Assembly: GCA_022592435.1 (NCBI GenBank)
Contig: JABYQS010000021.1
Coordinates: forward strand, 124,001 to 188,000
Direction of reading: 5' to 3'
DNA length: 64,000 bases
Source of the DNA: Cerioporus squamosus
Taxonomy: Eukaryota > Basidiomycota > Agaricomycetes > Polyporales > Polyporaceae
Both the position numbers and the translations under genes were made by a program. Of this stretch, positions 36,783 to 47,641 are shown one piece after another. The first letter of the stretch is position 1, and the number at the start of each line of letters is the position of its first letter. Below the pieces are notes generated by a model. The model was given only the letters and a program-made list of their open reading frames with translations, did no database searches and was not told the origin of the DNA.

Positions 36783-39700
36783 ATGTCGTCGACAGCCCCA
36801 CTGCTGACGCAGGTTGACATCTTGGACCAAATCATCCAAGGTCTCAAGAGCAGGAATCCAAATCTCCGAGCACAGTCCGCCTTGGAAATGCAACATTATG
36901 TACGTATGCTTAGAGTTACACGGTCGCCTGGTCTCCTAACATCCCATAGATTTCCACCACCATTCCCGAGCTCTCTTCCGACACCGCCACGAAGCTCTGG
37001 CAGGAGATTAATAACAAGATATTCAACCTAGTTCATAGTCAAGCGACGGCGGAGAGGTTGGGAGGTATCCTGGCCATAGGTACGCGCCGTCAGTCTTGCG
37101 TAGTGACATCCAATCCTCAGGCCGAACCCATGTCGGGGCCCTCTGAGTCCGTGTCGCCGCCGCGGCTCTCAGGACTGTTACAACGCGCGTAGTGCACGTG
37201 TATACTCACGAGTATGCAGATCATCTGCTCAAGGTGGAAAGAGAGATTGATTCCAAGAGCAACCTCTTCCGACTGTACAACTATGTCAAAGCACTCCTCC
37301 CGGACGCCGATATCAATGTCATGCTCGCAGCCTCCAGGACTCTAGGGCAGATTGCGGAGATCAGCGGACCCGCGTTCGGTGACTACTTCATGGATCACGA
37401 AGTCCAGGATGCTGTCGCACTACTTCAGACTGACAAACTGGAGTTTGCAAGACACGCCGGGGTTCTCATCCTAGAGGAGCTTGCACGCAGCAGTCCGACG
37501 CACTTTCATAGTCATATCGGACTCGTCCTCGACAAGATCCTGGTACCCCTCCGTGATACTCGCACGATCGTTCGCGAAAGCGCAGCCGAGCTTCTCGCGG
37601 CATGTCTGGAGATTGTCACACAGCGCGAGCGACAGACGCTGAGTCCTTTCCTACTCAAGATCCTGCAGGATGCGCAGATGGGCCTCAAGATGTCGCAAGT
37701 CGAGATTATTCATGGTTCGCTACTCACGTATCGTGAACTGCTTCTGCATAGCGGCATGGTAAGTCGTTCGTAACACACACACACACACACACACACACAG
37801 CCCTAACTAACAGTCTCGTGCAGTTCATGAAGGAGAACTACCTCGATTCTGCAGAACAGATCCTCTCGTTCAAGATGCACAGGGAGCCCATCGTTCGCAA
37901 GATGGTCATCACCCTGATCCCGACCTTTGCCGTCTATGACACACAGACGTTCTCGGATCACATCCTCCACAAAGCGATGGCGCACCTCCTCACCCAACTC
38001 GAGAAGAACAATGAACGTTCGGTAGCGTTCATAGCTATTGGGCACGTTGCGACGGCTGTCGGCAGCGAGATGAAGCCGTTCCTAGAATCGATCATGACGC
38101 ACGTCAAGATTGGCCTTCAGTCTCGGGGGTAGGTTCTTTCAAGATTCTGCATGCACGCGGAACCTGACGACCTGAGTAGGAAGAAGAACGCGGTTCAAGA
38201 GGAGCCTATCTTCCAATGTGTCGGCATGCTAGCACCGGCAGTCGGACCAAACCTGACCAAGCTTCTGCACGATCAGCTTGATCTTATGTTCGGCTGCGGA
38301 CTCAGCGAGCCGCTGCGCCAGGCTCTAGTCGCTATCGCTACTCACATACCGCCTCTTCTGAAGACCGTGCAAGGTAAACGAACTTCGCCATATGCGCCAG
38401 TATATGTATTCACATGATCCTCCTTAGACCGCCTGCTAGATACCCTATCGATCATCCTCAGCGGACACAGCTACAGACCACTTGGTGCTCCGCCATCTCT
38501 ATATCGCAGCGAATCTGGCACGGCGAACAAAGATGCCGTACCCGTGGACGGGGCAAATTCGGCGAAGGGACCGGAGCTGATCACACTTGCGCTGACAACC
38601 CTCCACACGTTCGACTTTAGCGGTATGCAGACGTCAGTCAACACTCAGGAGTCGCTCTGATTCGTAATTATAGGACATGTCCTCAATGAGTTCGTCCACG
38701 ATTGCGCTCTCCCGTACTTGGATCAAGACCATCCGGAAGTGCGACGCGCGGCGGCATTGACTTGCTGTCGACTGTTCGTGCGCGACCCTATCTGCTACCA
38801 GGCCAGCAACCATTCCATTGAGATCATCAGCGACGTGATCGACAAGTTGCTCACTGTGGCTATCGCTGATCCAGGTATGATGGACTGTCTTGACGTGTCT
38901 TCGTCGTGACATGAGCTAACTCGGGACGCAGATGCGAGTATCCGGCAAACAGTGCTGTCATCTCTGCATGAGCGTTTCGACAAGCATCTTGCACAGGCTG
39001 AGAATGTGCGGTCTCTCTTCATCGCCGTCAACGACGAAGTCTTCGAGAACCGCGTCACCGCCGTGACGCTCATCGGTCGCCTGGCTATGCACAACCCAGC
39101 ATATGTTATGCCCTCACTGCGGAAGGCACTCATTCAGCTCTTGACTGAGCTCGAGTACTCGACAGTGACGTACGTTTCTCTCCTCTCCTGCATGCGCGCT
39201 TTTGTTGATATTGCCCTTCTAGACGCCACCGCGAAGAGTGTACTCGTCTCCTTACGCTGCTGGTGAACGCCACACAACGTCTGATCAAGCCGTACTCCAT
39301 CCCTATGCTGCGCGTCCTGCTGCCGAAGGCGAACGATCCGAACCCTACTGTCTCGTCGAATATCCTCATGTGTCTCGGAGAGCTTGCTTGTGTCGGTGGC
39401 GAGGACGTCATGCCTCACGTTCCGGATCTTATGCAAGTCATCATCGCGAAGCTGGCGGATCCTTCCTTGCAGAAGCGGGACGCTGCGCTGCACACGCTTG
39501 GACAGCTTTGCTCGAGCACAGGCTACGTCATCTCGCCTCTCGTCGAGTACCCCCAGCTTCTTCAGATTCTCAGTCGGATCTTGCGGAATGAGCTTAGCCA
39601 GGCAGTTCGTAGAGAAGTCATTAAAGTCCTTGGTATCCTTGGTGCTCTCGACCCCTACAGGAGAAAGATAAAGGCGGAGGAGGATGCTGCGAGCGAAGTG

Positions 39701-42700
39701 TCGTCGAGCCTTGTCAGTGCTGCGTCGAGGAACCTCACTGGAGCATCGACGGCTTCGGATGACTACTATCAGACGGTGGCTATCAACTCGCTGCTCAACA
39801 TCCTAAAGGACCAGTCGCTGAGCAACCACCATCACAAAGTCATCGAGGCGATCATGTCGATCTTCAAGACGCAGGGCTTGAAATGTGTCACCTTCCTCCC
39901 TCAGGCACGCCGCCCCTGCGTTCAGTTGTGTTCTGCACGTTGACTAACACTCGTCCGCAGATCATCCCAGCATTTGCTACAGTAGCGAGGACTTCGGCTT
40001 CTCGGATCCAAGTCTTCCATCTGGAGCAGCTCGCCATCCTTGTGGGCATCATCAAGCAGCACGTCCGGAATCACACGACAGAGATCTTTAAGCTCGTACA
40101 AGACCTCTGGGACAATGTCCTCCTCCAGCTACCCCTTATGTCGCTCGTCGAGGCCCTTGGAAGAGCTCTCGATGCTGAGTTCAAGCCCTTCATTCCGATG
40201 ATCCTTCCCCCTATTCTTAAGGTATTCGAGGGCGAACTCAACGAGAAGACGGGCAACACGCAGATGAAGATCTTCGACGCATTCCTTACCTTCGGTGCGA
40301 ACATCGAGGAGTACCTGCAGCTAGTCATCCCTCTCATCGTCAAGACGTACGAGCGCCCGGACGCAGCCACTCAGCTGCGCAAGAAGGCGATCCAAACCAT
40401 TGAGGGGCTAACACGACGGGTGAATCTTTTCGGATCATGCATCGCGTATCATCCACCCGCTCGTGAGGGTGCTCAACAACGGGAATAACGAGCTGAGGAT
40501 GGCGGTGTTGGATACGCTCTGTGCGCTCATGATACAGCTAGGGTCGGACTTCGCGATCTTCCATCCTACGATTCGCAAGGTAAGCAGAACATTCTGGGGC
40601 ACGATGTGTGCTCATGACATTGCAGACCATCATTCGTCACCGTATATCCCACCTTCGGTATGAGAACCTCATCGACAAGCTCCTCAAGGGAGAGCGGCTT
40701 GCCGCAGGAGACCTCTGTACTCGACTTGTGAGTGCGCACGAGGTCCACTCTGCTTGTTACTCATTGGTGGACAGGGCAAGTGACAGCTCGAAGGCCACGG
40801 ACTACCAGGCCCCTGCGGAGGCGTCCAAGATGGCCGTCAACCAGCAGCACCTCAAGCAGGCGTGGGATGTCTCGCAGGTCACGACAAAGGAAGACTGGTT
40901 TGAGTGGATCCAGAAGTTGTCGGTCGAGTTCATGCGGGAGTCGCCTTCGCATGCACTTCGGGCTTGCATGAGCTTGGTCGATGTGCACCAGCCGTTGGCA
41001 AGGGAACTTTTCAACGCTGCATTTGTCTCCTGCTGGGGAGAATTGTACGACCAGTACCAGGTTCGTCCCGCGTTCGCTGAGAGACGTTTCCTGTGTTCAC
41101 CTACCGACGTCCATGCAGGAGGACCTGGTTCGTTCCATCGAGTACGCCATTACGTCAAGTACAGCACCTTCGGAGCTCGTTCATAGGTTACTCAACCTCG
41201 CCGAGTTCATGGAGCACGAGGAGAAGGCGCTGCCTATCGAGAACCGCACGCTGGGTGAGTACGCCATGAAGTTCCACGCGTACGCCAAGGCACTGCACTA
41301 CAAGGAACTCGAGTTCTTCACGGAGACTTCGCCGACGATCATCGAGGCCCTCATCAGCATCAATTCGAAGCTGCAGCAGCACGACGCCGCGTGGGGTACG
41401 CTCCTTATTGCGCGCGAACAGTACGACGTCAGCAAGCACGAGGAGTGGTACGAGCGACTGGGTCGGTGGCAGGAGGCCTTGCAGACATACGAGACGCGGG
41501 CAATCGACGACCCCGGTGCTCCTGAGATTGCGATCGGTCGCATGAAGTGTTTGCACGCTCTCGGAGAGTGGGACCAGCTCGCCAAGCAGATCGAGGAGAA
41601 CTGGTCGAACGCCAACCTCGACGACCGCCGAGAGATTGCTCCGATGGCTGCTGCTGCTGCGTGGGCATTGAACGACTGGGAGTCGATGGACGACTACATT
41701 GCCACAATGAAGCCCGACTCTGCTGACCGGCCGTTCTACCGGGCTATTCTCGCTGTACACCAGAACCAATTCCCCAAGGCGATGGCTCAGATCGCGAAGG
41801 CCCGGGATCTGCTTGACCCAGAGCTTACGTCACTTGTCGGGGAGAGCTATGGTCGCTCGTACAAGTAGGTGTCCTCTTAGCAGAGAGTTAACTGGGTGAC
41901 TGACGATATCTCAGCACGATGGTGCGGGCGCAGATGCTGTCGGAGCTGGAGGAAATAGTGAACTACAAGCAACACGCCGACCAGCCAGACCGCCAGGCAG
42001 CAATGAGGAAGACTTGGATGAAGAGGTTACAGGGCTGTCAGCCGGATGTCGAAGTCTGGCAGCGCATTCTGCAAGTACGCGCTCTGGTACTGTCTCCCGA
42101 GGACGATCCCGTCATGTGGATCAAGTTCGCCAACCTTTGCCGCAAGTCTGATCGGATGTTCCTCGCGGAGAAGACGATCAACTCCCTGTTATTCCCTGAC
42201 AGAGTGCGTGGCATCTGTAGTAGGGGCTGACCGTCATCCACTGACCTCATCTGCAGCATCATCAACCTCCGGGTTATCGTGAGCAACAGTACTCGAAGGC
42301 GCCTCCTATGGTCATCTATGCGCATCTGAAGTGCAACTGGGCGAAAGGAGAGAAGGAGGACACACTCGCCTACCTGCGGGAGTTCTCGGGCAAGCTGGCA
42401 CGCGACATTCAAACAGGGACCACGCCTCGTGCAGAGCCGGTTGGGAACAGTAAGCTGGAGGAGTTGTCACGACTTCTCGCTCGCTGCTACTTCAAACTTG
42501 GCGAGTGGCAGTTCGCGCTCAAAGAGGAGTGGGACGCGGTTGGTATTACTTCGAAGACGGTCATCATTGTGCGCTGATCAAGCTCTCTGCAGCGGAACAT
42601 CAAGGACATCTTGCAGTCCTACTACTTGGCGACGCACTATGACCCAGCATGGTACAAGGCATGGCACACGTGGGCATTGGCGAACTTCGAGGTCGTCGGC

Positions 42701-45230
42701 TTCCTCGAAAGCCAGCGGTTCAACAAGATCAACGATGTCCCCGGGAACGAGCTTGCCGCGCACATCGTGTCAGCTGTGACTGGTGAGTACATAATTTCTG
42801 CGTGGATCATCATCTGTATTGAGACCGCGAACAGGTTTCTTCCGTTCGATATCGTTGAGGAACGTGAACGCGCTACAGGATACCCTCCGTCTACTCACGC
42901 TGTGGTTCAAGTACGGCGCTCATGATGATGTCAGCCACGCTATGAGCAACGGCTTCACTGACCTCGAGGTCGATACGTGGTTGGAGGTCATACCCCAAAT
43001 CATTGCCCGTATCCAGACACCGAGCAGCAACATCCGACGGAACATCAACAACCTGCTCACGGAAGTTGGGAAGCACCATCCTCAAGCCCTGATCTACCCG
43101 CTCACCGTCGCGTCGAAGTCGTCAAGCGCCGTCAGGAAGAAGGCTGCTCGGAACATCATGGACCGTATGAAGGAGCATAGCCCAGTCATCGTCGAGCAGG
43201 CCTTGCTCGTCAGTCACGAGTTGATCCGGGTCGCCATCCTCTGGCACGAGTTGTGGCATGAAGGACTCGAGGAAGCGTCGCGACTTTACTTCACCGACCA
43301 CAACCCGATGGGCATGATCGCGTTCTTGGAGCCTCTGCATGACATGCTCGAAGCCGTGCGTATTTCCATCTATTTCGTCAAGAGTGTTGCTGACCTGTGG
43401 CTGCAGGGCCCCAAAACCGCGCGTGAGATAACCTTCACGCAGATCTTCGGACGGGAGCTGCTTGAGGCTCGCGAGGCGTGCAGGCGGTACACGATCTATG
43501 GGGAGAAGAGGGACCTGGAGAAGGCGTGGGAGATCTACTACGGAGTAAGTCGGTCTTTCATACTCGTGAAGTGCTCTCCGTTGATTCTTTGTGTTTCCCA
43601 GGTATTCAAGAAGATAGAGAAGCAGCTCCCGCAGCTGACTACCCTTGATCTGCAGTATGTCTCCCCGGAGTTGCTCAAGACACGCAACCTCGAGCTGGCT
43701 GTGCCTGGTAAGTCAGTATTTGACCCGTGACAGCGCGTCTTCATTTACCTGTCGACAGGTACCTACCAGAGTGGAAAGCCAATCATCAAGATTTCCAGCT
43801 TTGGTTCGAAGCTTTCAGTGATATCGTCAAAGCAGAGACCACGTCGGTTGCGAATCGGGGGCAGCGACGGGAAGGAATACCAGTTCCTACTCAAGGGGCA
43901 CGAAGATCTGCGGCAAGATGAACGTGTCGTGCAGCTCTTCAGCCTTGTCAATGATCTGCTTGCATTGGACACGCACTGTTTCAAGAGGCGACTCCACATC
44001 CAATGCTTCCCTGTTATTCCCCTTGCGCCGAATGCTGGCCTCATCGGCTGGGTGAAAGACAGTGACGATCTTCACGTCCTCATTCGAGATCACCGAGAGT
44101 CCAGGAAGGTCTTGTTGAACATCGAATACCGCTTGATGCTCCAGGTGGGTTCATACATATGTATACTTCTCAATGTTGCTGACATGCTGCGTAGATGGCT
44201 CCCGACTATGAGAACTTGATCCTGCTGCAGAAAATTGAGGTCTTCGAATACGCGCTCGAGAACACGACTGGACAAGATCTCTATCGGGTGCTCTGGCTGA
44301 AGAGCATCAACTCGGAACACTGGCTTGAACGCCGGGCGACCTACACTCGGTACCCTCGCCGTGAGTAGCATGGTTGGCCACATCCTCGGCCTCGGCGATC
44401 GCCACCCGTCCAACATCATGCTGGAGCGCACCACAGGTAAGGTGGTGCACATCGACTTCGGCGACTGTTTCGAGGTGGCCATGCATCGCGAGAAATTCCC
44501 CGAGAAGATCCCATTCCGATTGACTAGGATGCTCACGCACGCGATGGAGGTCAGCGGTATCGAAGGAAGCTTCAGGAACACGTGCGAGATCAGCATGAAG
44601 GTGCTCCGGGAGAACAAGGAGTCGCTCATGGCGGTTCTGGAGGCGTTTGTGTACGACCCGTTGATCAATTGGCGCTTGATGCAGCCAGATGTCGAGCGTC
44701 GAGGAGAAAGTACGTATTCACACAGTCTACATCTCTCTCGGTTTGAGACAGTGGTCTTACGAAGGATCCTGGAATTTAGGTGGCAGTGGACCAGCAGCGG
44801 ACTTTGTCCGCATAGCTGCCTACCCCGCAGCTCCGATCAGGAAGCAGAAAGCGGATGAAAACCTGATATTGAACGGTGCGTGTTGAAATCGACTGATAGC
44901 GTTCGAGATACTCACCCTGGTTCTCTGCCATCCAGAGGCGCAAGAAGACCGCAATGTGCGTGCTCTGCTCGTGTACAAACGCGTACAAGATAAGCTCACG
45001 GGTACGTCACGGTTGGTATGTTCTGTGGTCTCTCCGCCGATCATGAATGTGAAGGACGCGATTTCAACCCGGACGAGGTGTTGTCGGTGCCGGCACAAGT
45101 CGACAAGCTCATTCTGCAGGCTACGTCGATAGAGAACTTATGTCAGTGTTTCTCTGGATGGTGCGTTCTTCAGTTCCTCCTCCCCTCGCTGGTCATTCAC
45201 CAGAGAGATCGCAGGTGTGCTTTCTGGTGA
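36783..45230 (+). CDS. TOR: TOR kinase (full-length copy B), with two apparent frame breaks
   Basis: A PI3K-related kinase at the core of the TOR growth-control complexes. It starts [20 protein letters not shown] and uses about 20 short introns. In order: N-terminal HEAT repeats (for example [20 protein letters not shown]), the FAT region ([40 protein letters not shown]), the FRB domain ([19 protein letters not shown]…[14 protein letters not shown]…[10 protein letters not shown], with the rapamycin-contact Ser and Trp kept), the kinase domain ([43 protein letters not shown]) and FATC ending FSGWCAFW. Most junctions join cleanly; one intron (39905–39960) has a GC donor. The frame breaks by one extra base at 40427–40430 (T run) and at 44351–44352, just before GLGDRHPSN. 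The spliced protein would be roughly 2,300–2,400 residues, normal for TOR. Confidence 0.9.
37772..37799 (+). repeat. (AC)n microsatellite in a TOR intron
   Basis: About 14 AC units lie in the intron following the exon that ends RELLLHSGM, between the donor GTAAGT at 37759 and the acceptor before FMKENYLDS. Confidence 0.9.
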
Positions 45231-45458
45231 TCCGCGGTACTTTGTATTAACCAACATGCTTTCGATCTATTGTATGCGCTACTTCGATGGTCTCGCTTTT
45301 TGGTCTGCATATTAGAATGTACCATAGTCTCTTCGCGTTACACATCAGAGCCTCGAGCGTATCGGGGATGCGAGAGAGCGTACGGTCCCCCTTTGAGCTC
45401 GATGCGTCCTGACAAATGTGAAAACTCTCTGGAGAAGCCGGTATTGCCTGGGTGCAGA

Positions 45459-45540
45459 AGAGGACGAGAACAACTTGGGGTTGTACGCCGCTCGACTCTG
45501 CTCAGGGTGAGCGACTTCGAACGTCCGCCAGTAGGTTGCC
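45459..45540 (+). pseudogene. Truncated tail of the MYND gene
   Basis: About 80 bp matching 33088–33170, the part of the MYND gene encoding VQKKTRVTWEWTPLDSAQVE. Here it reads with a changed frame and no upstream exons, 229 bp after the TOR stop. It marks the left end of the downstream segmental duplicate and cannot encode a MYND protein. Confidence 0.7.
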
Positions 45541-45787
45541 AGTAGGCACCGATGTAACCTAATGCAATCCTCGCATGACTTTGTTACACCCTCGACGAAG
45601 AAGACCAACGAGCTGAGGAAACCTTTGGACACTACAGCAACTACGTTCCCCTGCCTCAAGAGCCAGTGGACGACCCTCTTCCCTCTTAATCCTGGCACGA
45701 CGCGGTAATATATGATATCTTGTTCTGTGTGAGAAGTTCAGACTCAGCGAGGTATATTTATCTGAGAGGAGAACGGGACGGACCTTT

Positions 45788-46276
45788 CTACGTGAGGATG
45801 GCGAAATCGAAGTAGGGGGGATTGTTGATGTTGAAGCACTCGTTCACGTTAGGGATCGCCGCGAACGCGCTGCAGCCGACCGGACCGGTAACGACCAGGA
45901 ATGGCAGGCCCTGGTTGCTCGGCTGGTTGATGGCCACGGAGTAGAACGAGCTCTCGTTATCCATGAGGCAAACGTTCTCAGGGAGCGTGCTCAGATCGAA
46001 CGCGAAGCAGCTCAAGCAGTTGGTGGATGGGCAGAGGAGTAGAGTCGCGGGGAATATAGCCGCGGCCACGTCACTGTGGACGCCGCCAGACGGCAGAGTC
46101 ACGGTGACGTTTGAGTGAGCGGCGACGCTACCGAGCTCGTGGACGGGGAACCTCGCGGCAACGGTCACCCCCTCACTGAAGGGCTTCACGCTAGTGGCGA
46201 CGGGGGAGAGCGGGGTGGCCTGAACGACCTGGGAGAGCGCAGCTAGGGCGACAGCGGCGATGGCGAAGGACATCAT
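45788..46276 (-). CDS. Small secreted six-cysteine protein, copy 2
   Basis: A paralogue of the gene at 34120–34611, also intronless. It starts MMSFAIAAVALAALSQVVQA (signal peptide) and ends PPYFDFAILT. Six cysteines sit at equivalent places: LLLCPSTNCLSCFAF, NVCLMDNES, GPVGCSAF and NECFNINN. Between the conserved anchors many residues differ (for example FNINNPPYF against FNLSPAPFA), so the pair has diverged while keeping the cysteine scaffold. I chose 46276 as the start because it gives a signal peptide at the same place as copy 1; the open frame extends further 5' to 46624, but the longer N-terminus spans the TATATAAG box at about 46370 and is probably promoter. Function unknown. Confidence 0.75.
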   Translation of the reverse strand: MMSFAIAAVALAALSQVVQATPLSPVATSVKPFSEGVTVAARFPVHELGSVAAHSNVTVTLPSGGVHSDVAAAIFPATLLLCPSTNCLSCFAFDLSTLPENVCLMDNESSFYSVAINQPSNQGLPFLVVTGPVGCSAFAAIPNVNECFNINNPPYFDFAILT

Positions 46277-47290
46277 GATGTGAGTGTGGCTTGGTGCTTT
46301 CGACTGTGCGTCTGGGATAGAGGCGTTGCGACTCGGACGTGAGCATTTGTGGTAGCTGCTGCCCAGCTTATATACCTCAGCAGGAGCCGCAACAACTTGA
46401 ATAGGTGTCTTATCCGAGGAACCATCGTCGCGGACTTCGGCATGACTTGAATCTACACTCAAGACTGTCCCGTGTAGACAGCTGTAGAAGTCGCGACGCT
46501 CTTCTAAGGCGAGCCGAGGCTTAGACCATAGTACAGCGACGACCACGGCCTGTAGTCGAAGTCCAGTGAGAAGGCGAATGTCCGCTAGCCATGGGAAGAA
46601 ACGGATAGTTCGAACGTTGCGCATTCAGCCGCGGATAATCGTACCGCACCGCTCAGCTGGTCATAAATGTGTCAGTGAAAGCTATCAAGCTCAGGAGGAG
46701 TCGTAGGTGCAGACATACATTGAGCCCTCAAGCTCGAAGAATGCGACGACAATCCACACGAGCCATACAAGCAGGACCTGGACTCTGTGTAGAACATCTG
46801 AGGACTTGAGCTCGTGTAGATGATTGGACGGACAATGAATGGTGTGCTGGCTAGATATGTTGTCCGTACAGCGCGGAACAATCGAAGGTCCTTGCGGAAG
46901 ATAGTCCAGAACACTAAAATTGCATCCTGCACGCTCAAAGTGCGTCGTGATATGCGAGCTCCGTGAGTATCGCGCAAGGCCTATGCTGGCAAAACCGAAA
47001 GCTTAGCTGAGGAGACTCGCCTGGTATGCATAGTTGGTCTGTCCCGCAACTGATAGGTGCCGTCTGATCGACCCTCAAGTCGCGCTTGGTCTGAGGGACT
47101 GCGGTGATAATAATCTCATTTGCAATGTCGTAGTGTTCCTTTGGCGGCTGTCATGTCCCATGCTGCCAGGTCCTCACACTCCGAGACCTTCTTGCTGACA
47201 AAGCCGCGACCTCGTCGAGGCACGACGTTCGTGTTCTCTGTCTGTGGACGGTATTGTGACCTAGCCCCAGATCTGGCGCGTTAGTCCGCG

Positions 47291-47641
47291 TGGTCAAGGG
47301 GTTATCGTACATATGCATACTTACTTCCAGGACGAGTTGAGCCGCATCGGAACTCGCGTACATGGGTCTGGCGCGGCGCTTTCTCCAGCCGGTCTCCCAC
47401 GCCCTGCAGTGTAAGAATCCTATCGTACCCTTCCTGTTCTTTGAGACACGTAAAGCGCATACAGTCGGGAGGACTACCCTTGGGATTGCCTCTCCGGAAG
47501 GTGAGTCACGTTAAAGCACCTGAATGAAGACGAGGACTACATCAAGCAAGAATGTTCAGAGGTGGTACTTAGTTAACTCACTCCCTCCCAGTGAGGTTCC
47601 GGGACGCATACTCCTGGGCCAACGACGTGATGATGGTCCAG
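47291..47641. other. Short intergenic stretch
   Basis: About 350 bp between the duplicated block and the F-box gene. Nothing recognisable; probably the 3' UTR of the F-box gene. Confidence 0.55.

Larger units (their letters stand above)
45459..47290 (+). repeat. Segmental duplication, downstream copy
   Basis: The counterpart of about 33088–35640 in direct orientation, containing the MYND tail fragment, the second secreted protein gene and its upstream region. Together the two copies bracket the complete TOR gene. Confidence 0.75.

Noticed and set aside
40728..40774. A 47-bp intron inside TOR with ideal GTGAGT and ACAG ends
   Set aside because: Removing it would break the frame, whereas reading through keeps it open; kept only as a doubtful point in the frame-break finding.
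44325..44858. A frame starting inside TOR that could be taken as a separate kinase fragment
   Set aside because: It is simply the continuation of the TOR kinase domain after the apparent frame break at 44351.
46276..46624. A longer N-terminus for the second secreted protein
   Set aside because: It would run through the TATA box conserved with the other copy and would bury the signal peptide.
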